A stretch of DNA of 64,000 nt from DASRHT01 sp035650355 (GCA_035650355.1 DASRHT010000075.1:1-64000), one strand, 5' to 3'; shown: positions 42,510 through 51,775, numbered from the stretch's first letter. The notes: generated by a model not told the origin, from the sequence alone. Program-made: numbers and translations.

Positions 42510-44171
42510 TTATCTGGCGCGTTTTGATGGCAAACGGGCGTTTTTGTTTTTTTCTTTCGACATGAACCAGAAGCTCAGGCTGAGCATCAGCGATGAGACG
42601 ATCATGCCGAAGGAAAGTTTGTGAGCGGCCTGCCGGATGGCCCCTTCGAGGGAGTGGATCTTTATCTGAATGGTGAACTGGTCATGAGCCAGTTTATCGA
42701 TAATGGTGTTGGTTTTACGGGGCAGATGGTCCACCAGGCGTCGCGTATCGAGGAACCAGCTATAAGCCCGCCCTGTCGAGAGATGCGCCAGGGCGCGTTC
42801 TTCCATGATCCTCTCCATATAATTTCTGATGATTTGCACAAAATTTAGTTCGGGTGCAAGAACGCGCAGGGTACCATCCAGGTTGAGCATAGCTTTTCCC
42901 AGTAGAGTAAGTTGGGCGGGAACGGCCATCTGATAGGATTGGGCTAATGCCGCGACTTCCAGCAAGCCCTTGCCTATCTCGATATGGTCATTGGAGCGAT
43001 CATGGTAGCGGCTGATTAACGTACAGATTTGTTGGGTAAACCCCTGGCGATCACAGGAGTGTGATATCTCAATCATATTCGTGTAAATATCGGCTACACG
43101 CTCACCCTGCCGCTCGGCAAAGGCGAGGAGGAGCAGCAGGATCTGCTCTTTTTGCTCGGCATCGAATCTGCCGACCATGCCAAAATCCAGCAGCGCAAGG
43201 CGTCCGTCAGCGGTAAGCAGAATATTGCCTGGATGTGGGTCGCAGTGAAAGGTGCCATCGACGACCATCTGTTTGATGTAGGCTGAAAGCAGCTCCTGGG
43301 CAATGGTCACTGTATCGATCTGGCGCAATTCGGCCCGGGGCACCTGTGCCAGATGTCGCCCGTGGAGAAAGCTGACCGTGAGTACTTGCTGTGAGTTGTA
43401 GTTGGGGTAAACATGCGGCGTGACAAGATGCGGGAATTCCCGCATACCCTGGCTGACGAGCCGGGTGTTGTCGGCTTCCTGCTGAAAATCAAGCTCCTGG
43501 CTAAGTGAGATTTTGATCTCCTGAATGATTTGCGCAAGTCCGTAATGACTGTTAAGGGATGTATGGCGGCTGGCAAAGCGTGTAATCTCTTGCATGACTT
43601 CGATATCTTTTTCCACCTGTGCGCGCACGCCTGGACGCTGGACCTTGACGACGACCGGGGTGCCATCGGGCAATGTGGCCTGGTGTACTTGCGCAATCGA
43701 AGCGGTGGCAAGCGGGCAAGGATCAAAGAACCGGAATAGCTCGCTAAGAGGCGCTCCTAACTCTCGCTCTACAATAGCGATGATCGCGTCACCTGCCACG
43801 GGCGTGATACTATCTTGCAAGCGTGAAAGTGCAACAATATAGGGCGGCGGCAGCAAATCTGGCCGTGTGCTCATCACCTGACCAAACTTAATGAAACAGG
43901 GACCCAGTTCTTCGAGCGCCCTGGAGAGCCGCTCAGCGTTTTCAGCACAGATATTGTCCGCTTCCAGCTCAGAGCTGCCATGCTGTCTACTCTGTTGATT
44001 CACCATACCTAATTGGGCCGCGACGCGCAGTAGGTGATATTTATGCATGATATGAAGTATTTCAATATAACGGCGGGGATGGCGGGTAAACTGAGCCGCC
44101 AGCAATGCCTTCGCAAGCATTCCGATGCCGCCCCCTGATTGAGTTTGCGGGCGTGTTTTTGCTCTGTACAT
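42510..44171 (-). CDS. ABC1/UbiB-family atypical kinase (AarF-like)
   Basis: A 553-residue UbiB-family protein. The signature KFGQVMSTRPDLLP (KxGQ) lies near residue 95, followed by the Ala-rich loop ATASIAQVHQATL, VVVKVQRPGV with the ATP-site Lys, FHCDPHPGNILL and LALLDFGMVGRF with the metal-binding Asp. Two hydrophobic segments near the C-terminus anchor it in the membrane. Family members support quinone biosynthesis or lipid handling; the exact role here is unknown. AGGAG precedes the ATG. Confidence 0.92.
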   Translation of the reverse strand: MYRAKTRPQTQSGGGIGMLAKALLAAQFTRHPRRYIEILHIMHKYHLLRVAAQLGMVNQQSRQHGSSELEADNICAENAERLSRALEELGPCFIKFGQVMSTRPDLLPPPYIVALSRLQDSITPVAGDAIIAIVERELGAPLSELFRFFDPCPLATASIAQVHQATLPDGTPVVVKVQRPGVRAQVEKDIEVMQEITRFASRHTSLNSHYGLAQIIQEIKISLSQELDFQQEADNTRLVSQGMREFPHLVTPHVYPNYNSQQVLTVSFLHGRHLAQVPRAELRQIDTVTIAQELLSAYIKQMVVDGTFHCDPHPGNILLTADGRLALLDFGMVGRFDAEQKEQILLLLLAFAERQGERVADIYTNMIEISHSCDRQGFTQQICTLISRYHDRSNDHIEIGKGLLEVAALAQSYQMAVPAQLTLLGKAMLNLDGTLRVLAPELNFVQIIRNYMERIMEERALAHLSTGRAYSWFLDTRRLVDHLPRKTNTIIDKLAHDQFTIQIKIHSLEGAIRQAAHKLSFGMIVSSLMLSLSFWFMSKEKNKNARLPSKRAR

Positions 44172-44314
44172 CCTGCGCTCCTTTTTTCAAAAATCCTCAC
44201 CTTTTTCTCTTGAGATAAAACCATGCGCGAGTTGCCTGGCGCTTACCTCTGGTAGAAGTTCTCGGTAAATCTGTACAGGCTATACTGACCTCAGTAACTG
44301 CTTACTTCCCACCA

Positions 44315-44407
44315 GGAAAGGTAGAGCCTTGAAATTTCGTCAGCCAACGCCGCTTGGACGCGATCAATCGGGTCCCTACAAAGCTCAGGCTGACGGAAAG
44401 GTAGAGC
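44315..44407. repeat. 13-bp direct repeats flanking an R2 element
   Basis: GGAAAGGTAGAGC occurs at 44315-44327 and 44395-44407. Between them lie an R2 copy (44356-44379) and short inverted sequences (GTCAGCC ... GGCTGAC). The second direct repeat serves as the ribosome site of the next gene. The layout looks like an insertion with target duplication. Confidence 0.5.
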
Positions 44408-44411
44408 TGCG

Positions 44412-44717
44412 ATGAGAACGAGAACAACCTACACCACATTTGAGCAAACGGTGATTGCCCTTTACGACAAGAGGTCTCTGACTCTCAGTCTTCTTGACAC
44501 CCTGGGGTGGATGTATAAAGGGATAGAAGTCGATAGCGCAGGCAGCCAGGGGCTGATCACAAATGATGGTAAAGATGTACAGCAGGTGTGCATCTCCCTG
44601 ATAAATCCTTCATTTGCGCTGGTTGAAAAAGGGAGTAAAGACGACGATGAGGAGTATTGGGAGCAAGAGTTGAAAGAATGGACAAACATCGTCGGCAGAC
44701 GCTGGGGGTGGGTCTAA
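44412..44717 (+). CDS. Hypothetical protein
   Basis: A 101-residue soluble, acidic protein (e.g. KGSKDDDEEYWEQELKEW) with no family I recognise. Support comes from the AAAGGTAGAG ribosome site, a good terminator 47 bases after the stop and protein-like composition. Its ribosome site is one half of a direct repeat around a mobile-looking R2 element, so its expression may depend on that insertion. Confidence 0.55.
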   Translation: MRTRTTYTTFEQTVIALYDKRSLTLSLLDTLGWMYKGIEVDSAGSQGLITNDGKDVQQVCISLINPSFALVEKGSKDDDEEYWEQELKEWTNIVGRRWGWV

Positions 44718-44763
44718 TTTAGGATAAGTAACTGCTACAACTATGTTTTTACGTCCTGAGGTG

Positions 44764-44801
44764 AGAGAGGCGGTACAGACTCCAGTTTGTACCGCCTCTC
44801 T
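44764..44801 (+). terminator. Terminator of the hypothetical gene
   Basis: Perfect 14-bp arms (AGAGAGGCGGTACA / TGTACCGCCTCTCT) with a 10-nt loop, 47 bases after the stop; the following run is TC-rich rather than pure T. Confidence 0.65.
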
Positions 44802-44944
44802 TCATGAAGCCATTCGTTGCAGACCGGCTGAGCGGTAGCTTCCCGCTTCATCGTGGGATCGCGCCAGCAGCGTTGGCCGTCTGCAATAGCAAGATGTAAA
44901 TTACTAACTTATTTTTAAAGTAATTCAGAGGAAATCCAGAAGTA

Positions 44945-44987
44945 TTACAACTAATGCTATAGATAATGATTGTGTTACAACTAATGC
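44945..44987 (+). promoter_or_regulatory. Direct-repeat boxes upstream of fabD
   Basis: TTACAACTAATGC occurs exactly twice (44945-44957 and 44975-44987), 30 bp apart, about 120 bp before the fabD-accD-accA operon. A regulator of fatty acid synthesis could bind here; the protein is unknown. Confidence 0.45.
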
Positions 44988-45106
44988 CAGAGAAGCTCCA
45001 GGTGGGAAGCGTGCAGGAGGTAAGACAATCAAGTTCTTCGTCATACGGGCTGGTCCAATACAAAAGGACCGGAAGTGAATAAACATCCTGAGAAGGGAGA
45101 ACAGCA

Positions 45107-46057
45107 TTGGGTAAGATCGCATTTCTTTATCCGGGACAGGGCTCGCAAAAAATCGGGATGGGCCGCGATCTCATGGAGACTGCGCCTGAACTGTTTACGC
45201 GCTACTTGCTCAGCAGCGATGGGATAGCTGATTTGCCGGTGACTCGCTATTGCCTGGAGGGGCCTCTTGAGCTGCTGAGCCAGACCCAGATCGCTCAGCC
45301 CGCGCTTTTTGCTCACTCGCTGGCTTTGACCAGGTACGCATATCGGCTTGGCCTTCGCCCTGATATCGTAGCCGGTCATAGTCTCGGCGAGTATACAGCG
45401 GCAACGGCGGCAGGAGTCCTTTCCTATGAAGAAGGACTGTACCTGGTGAGCCAGAGGGGAAAACTGATGCACCAGATACAGAAAGAGCGACCGGGGGCGA
45501 TGGCGGCTGTGGTGGGCCTGACGGCAGATGACTTACAGACCCTGTGTACTGATATCTCGCGTGAACATTATGTGGCGATCACCAACAGAAACACGCACAC
45601 GCAGTTCGTAGTTTCGGGCATCGAAGCGGGCGTTCGGGCGCTGATGGCAGCGGCCAGCACATTGCAGAATGTGAGGGCCATACGCTTGCCGGTAGGAGGC
45701 GCATTTCATTCTGCGCTGATGGCTCCGGTGCAGTCCGCGCTTACCGCGTTGATGCAGCGATTGCTCTGGCGCGAGCCGCATGTTCCACTGGTTGCCAATG
45801 TTTCTGGTGCCATTTTGACTGATAGCCGCGAGATTCGCCACGAGCTAACGGCGCAAATCACCAATCCCGTCCAATGGGTGAGCTGCGTTGAAACGCTACT
45901 AGCTGCTGGTTGTGACACCTTCGTGGAGGTGGGTGCTTCCCAGGTGCTTACCAGACTGGTGCGTTCGCTCGCGCCCGGCTGCCGCATATTCGCAGCAGAG
46001 ACGATAGAGAAGCTCCACGCAGTTGCAGCCACACTCAATGACCCCGTTCATGCATAA
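45107..46057 (+). CDS. fabD: Malonyl-CoA:ACP transacylase
   Basis: A 316-residue FabD of normal length. LYPGQGSQKIGMG opens the protein, the nucleophile Ser 92 is in GHSLGEY, the conserved Arg follows in SQRGKLM, and the His is in GGAFHSALM. It moves malonyl groups from CoA to ACP for fatty acid or polyketide synthesis. The start is TTG, with AAGGGAG 7 bases upstream. It leads an operon with both carboxyltransferase subunits of acetyl-CoA carboxylase, so malonyl-CoA production and loading are co-expressed. Confidence 0.93.
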   Translation: MGKIAFLYPGQGSQKIGMGRDLMETAPELFTRYLLSSDGIADLPVTRYCLEGPLELLSQTQIAQPALFAHSLALTRYAYRLGLRPDIVAGHSLGEYTAATAAGVLSYEEGLYLVSQRGKLMHQIQKERPGAMAAVVGLTADDLQTLCTDISREHYVAITNRNTHTQFVVSGIEAGVRALMAAASTLQNVRAIRLPVGGAFHSALMAPVQSALTALMQRLLWREPHVPLVANVSGAILTDSREIRHELTAQITNPVQWVSCVETLLAAGCDTFVEVGASQVLTRLVRSLAPGCRIFAAETIEKLHAVAATLNDPVHA

Positions 46058-46112
46058 CAGATGTTGGCCTCGTGCGAGAGCAAGAGGATAGAGACAGAAC
46101 AAAGGAGGAGAC

Positions 46113-47015
46113 ATGGTCCCGACCATCACGACCGTAGCAGGAAGCGGAGAGATAGCTTCCGTAGAGATGGAGCGAGCACAGATTATCATCCCGAGCAATA
46201 TCGCTGTGAAGTGTCCGCAATGCAAAGAAATTATGTACGAACGAGACCACCAGCGTAACCTGAAGGTCTGCCCACATTGCGGCTATCATTTCAAGCTGAG
46301 CGCGTATGAGCGGATTGAAATGCTGGTAGATGCGGGGAGTTTTGTTGAGGTGGATCACGATATAGCCTCTGCCGATCCACTCCAGTTTGTGAGCCAATCC
46401 CAGATATACGCGGAGAAGCTGGCAAAAGAGCAGCAAAAAGTGCAACTAAACGAGGGGGTGGTGATTGGTCATGCTGCTATTGATACGTTCCCCCTCGCTC
46501 TTGCCGTGATGGATTTTCGCTTCATCGGTGGCAGCATGGGCGCGGCGGTGGGTGAAAAGATCACACGCGCGATTGAACTTGGTATCGAGATGCACATTCC
46601 GGTCTTTATCTCCTCGGCCTCAGGTGGAGCGCGTATGCAGGAGGGCCTGTTTTCGCTCATGCAGATGGCAAAGACCTCCGCCGCCCTCGCTAAGCTAGGA
46701 GAGGCCAGGTTGCCGTTCTTCAGTTTGTTAACCGATCCCACTACGGGCGGCGTGACTGCCAGCTTTGCCATGCTGGGTGATGTCATCCTGGCGGAGCCGG
46801 GCGCGCTGGTCTGCTTTGCCGGTCCCCGCGTGATAGAGCAATTTATGCATATTCAGTTGCCGAAAGATGCGGTGACGGCGGAATTCGCCTACCAGCATGG
46901 CCTGATAGACGCGGTTGTGTCCAGGCATGAGCTGCGGCAAACGCTCGCCCGTCTGCTGTGTATGAGCGTGCAAGCAGAGCCATGGCAACAGACATATGGG
47001 GCGGCGCAGCAGTAA
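46113..47015 (+). CDS. accD: Acetyl-CoA carboxylase carboxyltransferase subunit beta
   Basis: A 300-residue AccD. It has the N-terminal four-Cys zinc finger (CPQCKEIMY ... VCPHCGYHF, about 34-56) and the crotonase-like carboxyltransferase core with MDFRFIGGSMGAAVGEKI, SASGGARMQEG, LTDPTTGGVTASFAMLGD and GPRVIEQ. The N-terminus is longer than usual by about 25 residues ahead of the zinc finger. AGGAGGAG precedes the ATG. It acts with AccA, encoded 44 bp downstream, on biotin carried by AccB; AccB/AccC are not in this window. Confidence 0.94.
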   Translation: MVPTITTVAGSGEIASVEMERAQIIIPSNIAVKCPQCKEIMYERDHQRNLKVCPHCGYHFKLSAYERIEMLVDAGSFVEVDHDIASADPLQFVSQSQIYAEKLAKEQQKVQLNEGVVIGHAAIDTFPLALAVMDFRFIGGSMGAAVGEKITRAIELGIEMHIPVFISSASGGARMQEGLFSLMQMAKTSAALAKLGEARLPFFSLLTDPTTGGVTASFAMLGDVILAEPGALVCFAGPRVIEQFMHIQLPKDAVTAEFAYQHGLIDAVVSRHELRQTLARLLCMSVQAEPWQQTYGAAQQ

Positions 47016-47059
47016 TGTGTTGCAAGTCCACAGAGTTTTAGCGGCTCAGGAGTAAAAAG

Positions 47060-48028
47060 ATGCATTACGACCTGGATTTTGAACAGGAACTCGCGGCAGA
47101 CGCGGAAAAGATTCGAGAGTTGCAGCAGGAGTGCCATGATGAAGCAACGCAGCAACGATTGGATAGGGCGATCAGTGCTTTACACGCACGGACAAAGGAG
47201 ATCTACGCGCATCTCACCTCGTGGCAAACGGTCCAGGTTGCGCGTCACAAGGATCGGCCAACCACTATCGATTATCTGCAAGCGATCTGCGATGATTTTA
47301 TGGAACTGCATGGTGATCGTGCATTCGCCGACGACCATGCTATTGTAGGGGGCCTGGGGACGTTAGCCGATAACACTGTGATGTTTATCGGCCAGCAGAA
47401 GGGGCATGATATGCAGGAGTTGCGCTACCGTAACTTTGGTATGCCCCATCCTGAAGGGTATCGCAAGGCATATCGTTTGATGAGCATGGCAGAGAAATTT
47501 CACCTTCCCGTTATCTGCTTGATTGATACGCCGGGGGCATTTCCGGGGTTAGAGGATGAGGAGCATGGTCAATCCGGCGCGATAGCGGCAAATCTCCTAC
47601 TGATGTCGCGCCTGCGGGTGCCGATCATCTCCGTGGTGATCGGCGAAGGTGGAAGCGGCGGGGCGCTTGCTCTCAGCGTGGCTGATCGTTTGCTGATGCT
47701 CGAAAACAGTGTGTACACGGTGGCCGCGCCGGAAGCTGCGGCCTCCATTCTCTGGCGCGATAAAGCTTTCGCGTCCGAAGCTGCCAATACCATGCGTATT
47801 AGTGCGCGCGAACTTTTAGCCACGGGGATTATTGATGAGCTTGTACCGGAACCGGTGGGCGGTGCGCATCATAGCCCACACCTGGCAGCCGGGTACTTGA
47901 AAGAAAAGTTACTCGCGCATCTGGACGAACTGGAGCGTTGCACTATCGATGAGCTGATTGAGAGGCGCTATCAGAAGTACAGATCGATTGGGGCCTTCAC
48001 GCGCGTAGCCGTGGCGACCACATCCTGA
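47060..48028 (+). CDS. accA: Acetyl-CoA carboxylase carboxyltransferase subunit alpha
   Basis: A 322-residue AccA. An N-terminal helical segment is followed by VQVARHKDRPTTIDYL, DFMELHGDRAFADD and GQQKGHDMQELRYRNFGMPHPEGYRKA, then the core DTPGAFPGLEDEEHGQ and VIGEGGSGGALAL, all diagnostic. It pairs with AccD to transfer CO2 from carboxybiotin to acetyl-CoA. Last gene of the fabD-accD-accA operon; a hairpin follows at 48056. Confidence 0.95.
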   Translation: MHYDLDFEQELAADAEKIRELQQECHDEATQQRLDRAISALHARTKEIYAHLTSWQTVQVARHKDRPTTIDYLQAICDDFMELHGDRAFADDHAIVGGLGTLADNTVMFIGQQKGHDMQELRYRNFGMPHPEGYRKAYRLMSMAEKFHLPVICLIDTPGAFPGLEDEEHGQSGAIAANLLLMSRLRVPIISVVIGEGGSGGALALSVADRLLMLENSVYTVAAPEAAASILWRDKAFASEAANTMRISARELLATGIIDELVPEPVGGAHHSPHLAAGYLKEKLLAHLDELERCTIDELIERRYQKYRSIGAFTRVAVATTS

Positions 48029-48055
48029 CCGGCGTCTGCATTGCATAAATCTTCT

Positions 48056-48087
48056 ACCAACCAGGACAGCATGGCCGCCTGGTTGGT
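48056..48087 (+). terminator. Hairpin after accA
   Basis: ACCAACCAGG and CCTGGTTGGT pair perfectly across a 12-nt loop, 27 bases after the accA stop. No T-run follows directly, so it may be a weak terminator. Confidence 0.45.
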
Positions 48088-48189
48088 GCTCCCCCTTCAA
48101 CAGAATCTTCGAACGCTTCATATTCCAGTGTTTGAGCTTCAGCTCCGAGAACGCTTTGACGGCATATGCTGCATGAGACAAAAGTTCCC

Positions 48190-48792
48190 TTATTTCATGA
48201 TTATATGTATCCGCTTCCGAACCTCAAAATAGTGGTTTTGTCCCTCATCCTCGTACTCGCTCGTCACAGTGAGTCCAACGGTTGAGAGCAGCCTCCGGTA
48301 CTCTTCAGCTCCAAGAGAGCGTGATTCCAGGTCCGTCATCGCATCGTTCCAAACAATTGGTTTCTCAGGAGAGGTAAACAGCAGGTGTCCGCCTGGCACG
48401 AGGATGTCGGCGATTCTTCGTATCAGTTGCCGTTGATCTTCGGGAGAAAGCAGGAACATGAGCCCCCATGCGAGGACACCATCGAACGTTCGACCAAAAA
48501 ATGGAGAATCTTGGACGGCTTCGCAAGCCACAGGGATGCCTGGAAGATTGCGTCGGAATGCCTGGACGAAAGATGGGGATGCATCAACGCCAAAGACGGT
48601 CAGCCCTTCGGCGACCAGAACCTCAGTGATGGGGAAACCGGGTCCGCAGCCCAGATCAAGAACAGCGGCCCGGCATGGGAGCGTTCGAGCCCACTGTCGC
48701 ACAAAACTCACGCCGACGCCCGTAAAACGGCCACTGCCACGGCGGGCCAAAAACTCCGCTGCGACACCTTCATATCCATTTGATCGATCCAT
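48190..48792 (-). CDS. Class I SAM-dependent methyltransferase
   Basis: A 200-residue methyltransferase with motif I VLDLGCGPGFPI near residue 45, the acidic loop FGVDASPSFV and the post-motif segment DGVLAWGLMFLLSPEDQ. The substrate is unknown. A GAGG site lies 5 bases before the ATG. It stands alone between the acc operon and the nucleotidyltransferase gene. Confidence 0.88.
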   Translation of the reverse strand: MDRSNGYEGVAAEFLARRGSGRFTGVGVSFVRQWARTLPCRAAVLDLGCGPGFPITEVLVAEGLTVFGVDASPSFVQAFRRNLPGIPVACEAVQDSPFFGRTFDGVLAWGLMFLLSPEDQRQLIRRIADILVPGGHLLFTSPEKPIVWNDAMTDLESRSLGAEEYRRLLSTVGLTVTSEYEDEGQNHYFEVRKRIHIIMK

Positions 48793-49115
48793 GATGACCT
48801 CACATTTTCCTTGCTCATTCGCTTCACGAGCTGCTTGTTCCTATTGCTACAGCACAGCTAGATGAGGGGAAATAGAACAGTTCTCTGCTACATCGTACTT
48901 TTGCGTAAAGATTGCACGTACAGGCCGATTTGTCGCCATACTCTTGTCTGTAAGCATACCTGAGAGAGAGAAAAGAGGCAAGAATTCTCGCAATTTTATG
49001 TGAAAAACGTCAGCTCAAGCTGGTCGCTACGGCTCGTTCAAGCGGTTAGAGCAATGTGTCCGGCTCGAACACGTTGCTGTTGAGGAGAGGGAAAAATTGG
49101 TTGATGGAGTAAACA
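48793..49115. other. Non-coding spacer
   Basis: About 320 bp between the methyltransferase start and the terminator of the nucleotidyltransferase gene. No ORF, RNA or clear promoter is recognised; GGCTCGTTCAAG and GGCTCGAACA near 49034-49076 are short, partly inverted sequences. Confidence 0.35.
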
Positions 49116-49166
49116 GAACGCCCAAAGCAGTAGAAGAAGTACTTTCCCTGCTGCTTTGGGCGTTCT
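49116..49166 (-). terminator. Terminator of the nucleotidyltransferase gene
   Basis: Perfect 16-bp arms (AGAACGCCCAAAGCAG and complement) with a 19-nt loop, about 40 bases past the stop at 49208. Confidence 0.6.
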
Positions 49167-49207
49167 ATCTTATCTTGATCAAAAAAGGTGGTTACACCTG
49201 CCTGCTT

Positions 49208-50338
49208 TCAAAGCGCCCCTACATGGCTATGATCCCCGAGCAGGAAGCTATACGTTCCCGGTTTGGCTGAGTACGGTAGAATCTCTGTTTGCGAGCCGAT
49301 AAGACTATCTTCAATGCAGCGGTCGATGTCGCGGATCAGGCATTCTTCCAGCACAATGCTATGCTCGATCTCGCTGTTAATCACCACGCAGTTATGGGCC
49401 AGGGAGGTAAAAGGGCCGATACTGGCATTTGCCAGGGTAGCATTGCGCCCGATGATCGCGGGTCCGCGCACAACGCTATTGATAAGCGTGACATGCTCTT
49501 CGAGCACAACATCACCATCGACTCGCGAGGTAGCATCTATGCTGGCACTGGCAGCGATGCATCTCTTCAGGTGGCTGAGCACGACGCGGTTGGCGTTGAG
49601 CATATCCTCTTTATTGCCGGTATCGATCCAGGGTCCGCGGACGATGTAGGGGCGTACGGTATAGTGGTGTTCGATCAGGTACTGAATAGCGTCTGTGATT
49701 TCAAGCTCACCGCGCCGTGATGGGGTAATAGCGTTGATCGCCTCAAAGATATGGGCATCGAAAAAGTAGATGCCTACGACAGCAAAATTGCTGACCGGCT
49801 CCTTTGGTTTCTCGATCAGGCGCGCAATGCGAACATGGTCGTCATGCAGATGGATCTCAGCATTAAACGTCTGGCCGTCGTCGGTCTGGAGTTGCGCAAC
49901 GCCAAATATCTCCGGGTTAGGAACCTGTTTAAGCAATACGCGCGCCTGAAAGCTGCAAGCAGGGGAGGAGAATTGACGCACCAGGTCCTTGATACTTTCC
50001 TGGATGAAGTTATCCCCGAGGAACATCAGAAAACGGTCGTTCTGGAGAAACGGTTGGGCGATCTTGACCGCGTGGGCTAATCCGAGAGGCTGCTCCTGGT
50101 AAATGTAGGTGATAGTGACATCAGGGCCAAATTGTTTGCCATCCTTGACCGCTGCACGGATAGATTCGTGCGTCTCCCCTACGATAATACCAATATCCGT
50201 AATGCCGGATTCGACAATCGTTTCCAGGACATAGAACAGCACAGGTTTATTAGCTATGGGCACTAATTGTTTGGCATGAGTGGAAGTAAGGGGCTGGAGG
50301 CGTGTGCCTTTGCCCCCGCTCAGAATCAATGCTTTCAT
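49208..50338 (-). CDS. rmlA: Glucose-1-phosphate thymidylyltransferase, long form
   Basis: A 376-residue sugar-nucleotidyltransferase. The N-terminal catalytic domain opens with the signature MKALILSGGKGTRLQPLTS and has the catalytic metal Asp in FLMFLGDNFI. A C-terminal left-handed beta-helix follows (about 245-350: VVLEEHVTLINSVV, NATLANASIG), typical of the long RmlA/StrD type. It makes dTDP-glucose for deoxysugar or polysaccharide synthesis; no rmlBCD genes are near. The ATG at 50338 matches family starts; the in-frame upstream ATG at 50416 adds 26 unrelated residues. Confidence 0.88.
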   Translation of the reverse strand: MKALILSGGKGTRLQPLTSTHAKQLVPIANKPVLFYVLETIVESGITDIGIIVGETHESIRAAVKDGKQFGPDVTITYIYQEQPLGLAHAVKIAQPFLQNDRFLMFLGDNFIQESIKDLVRQFSSPACSFQARVLLKQVPNPEIFGVAQLQTDDGQTFNAEIHLHDDHVRIARLIEKPKEPVSNFAVVGIYFFDAHIFEAINAITPSRRGELEITDAIQYLIEHHYTVRPYIVRGPWIDTGNKEDMLNANRVVLSHLKRCIAASASIDATSRVDGDVVLEEHVTLINSVVRGPAIIGRNATLANASIGPFTSLAHNCVVINSEIEHSIVLEECLIRDIDRCIEDSLIGSQTEILPYSAKPGTYSFLLGDHSHVGAL

Positions 50339-50572
50339 ATATTTCCATCCCAAAGGTGAAGTCACTGCTCCTTGTGGAGAACGAATTTCAATCACTGAGA
50401 CAAGTATAACGCTCATCCTCTTGCCGGAAGCTTTTAGCAGGGGTAAGTACCAAGCAAGTATTTAAGCCTATGCTTTGCTCATAGTATGTGCATCGAGCAA
50501 GATGCGTACGTCCTTTGTAGTGTGTTTTTAGAATGCATCGCAAGCTGTCTGATCGCTAAAGGGAACGACATA

Positions 50573-50761
50573 ATGAACAGTGAAGAGATCGAGAGAAGGC
50601 GAGAGTGCCTGGTTGATGCCGGCTTTACCCAGGCAGAGATAGAGATGCTGAGCCGGTTTCGCGGTAAATATCTTGAGAGGGAGAAGCAAGCGGTCTCGGC
50701 ACAGGTGCGCCGTCTGGAGTTTTTGCGCTGGCTGGTTGCGACCGGTCGGTTAACGCTTTAG
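50573..50761 (+). CDS. Small helical protein, unknown function
   Basis: A 62-residue, highly charged helical protein (EEIERRRECL, FTQAEIEML, LEFLRWLVATGRL). The ATG at 50573 is chosen from AGGGA 8 bases upstream; an ORF reading from 50486 has no ribosome site. Its size and charge resemble small DNA- or protein-binding factors, but no family is recognised. Confidence 0.6.
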   Translation: MNSEEIERRRECLVDAGFTQAEIEMLSRFRGKYLEREKQAVSAQVRRLEFLRWLVATGRLTL

Positions 50762-50778
50762 CGACATTTGCCCGCTTG

Positions 50779-51549
50779 TCACCGTCGTGGGCGCACTAAG
50801 AACAAGCCGTAGCAGGCGAGGATGAAACCTGGAATGATGAGGACGAGAGCCGTCGCCAGCGGCGAGATCGCTGCCAGCGTTGCGTTGATTGTGCGGGCAT
50901 TGCTGGCATTGAAGAGTGTAATGTCGGCAGGGAGGTCATAAAGCGCGTGGAGGATGATGAGCGGCCAGAGCGTTCTGGTGCGCAACCGGCAGGCGGCGAA
51001 GCCAAAGCCAAGCAGGAACGCTCCAACGACCTGCGCGAGAACAATGAGCGGTGGAGCGTGAGTAAGTAGATTGTTGAAATGGGCCAGAGCGAAGAAGAGG
51101 CTTGAAAGCGCCGCCGCAGCCAGAGGTCCAAGAGGTGAGAGGGACTGCAAGATGACCCCTCGAAAACGTGCTTCTTCGTCTAACCCCGTGAGCAATGCAG
51201 CGATGACAGCAAAAATGACCACGCCTGCACTGGCTGCGGGAGTGACAAGCGTCGATGCAAGGTAGAAGAGCGCCAGCAGCGCAGGCACCCATAAGAGATA
51301 GAGATCCCGCCACTCCGCCGGGCGATTGAAGCCCGCCGCTCGCAGCCAACCCAGCCTCCCGAGTATCCCCAGAGCGAAGAGCGATTGCATACTGACATCG
51401 ATAATACCCGCGTTCCCTGCTAATACCCCACTCTGCCCCACAAAAATGATGCCTATATCCAGGCAAGAACTGACCACAAAAAATGCCAGCGCAAAGAGGA
51501 ATGGAGAGCGAATAGCCCATGTTTTTATGCTCTTGTAAATCTTCTCCAA
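50779..51549 (-). CDS. CPBP-family intramembrane metalloprotease (CAAX/Abi)
   Basis: A 256-residue protein with about eight membrane helices. The three CPBP motifs are present: EEARFRG near residue 125 (EExxxR), FFALAHF near 152 (FxxxH) and the later LHALYDL. Such proteases process prenylated proteins or, in bacteria, are linked to bacteriocin immunity. The start is probably TTG at 51549, preceded by AAGGG. It lies next to the block of small peptide genes, where an immunity or processing role would make sense; this is inference. Confidence 0.85.
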   Translation of the reverse strand: MEKIYKSIKTWAIRSPFLFALAFFVVSSCLDIGIIFVGQSGVLAGNAGIIDVSMQSLFALGILGRLGWLRAAGFNRPAEWRDLYLLWVPALLALFYLASTLVTPAASAGVVIFAVIAALLTGLDEEARFRGVILQSLSPLGPLAAAALSSLFFALAHFNNLLTHAPPLIVLAQVVGAFLLGFGFAACRLRTRTLWPLIILHALYDLPADITLFNASNARTINATLAAISPLATALVLIIPGFILACYGLFLVRPRR

Positions 51550-51726
51550 GCTTGTTTCGCCCTTAGTGAACTATCATGCATAAAAATCATAGCACGCCGG
51601 TCAATAGTAATATTTTGACGTTGCAAACGTGTCTGAGATAGTGTTTGATTCTCATTGCATCCGCGTGTTCGCGCCTGTATCGCTCACTTTCAGGAGAGAG
51701 CGTCGAGAATCAGACACATTCTGAGA

Positions 51727-51766
51727 TGCGAAGAGACTGCGAAGAGCAATATCTTAGTATGCGAAG
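51727..51766 (+). promoter_or_regulatory. 11-bp-periodic TGCGAAG boxes (candidate SARP operator)
   Basis: TGCGAAG occurs at 51727, 51738 and 51760, offsets of 11 and 22 bp, i.e. on one face of the helix. The last copy runs into the ribosome site of the 43-residue ORF. A -10-like TATCTT lies at 51750-51755. The same heptamer, twice at 11-bp spacing, occurs upstream of the LuxR-type gene (55115). SARP regulators bind heptamer direct repeats with 11-bp period, and one is encoded in this operon. Confidence 0.5.
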
Positions 51767-51775
51767 GAGGCGCGA

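Noticed and set aside
48041..48232. 63-residue plus-strand ORF after accA
   Set aside because: Contains the hairpin following accA, has no ribosome site and overlaps the end of the methyltransferase gene.
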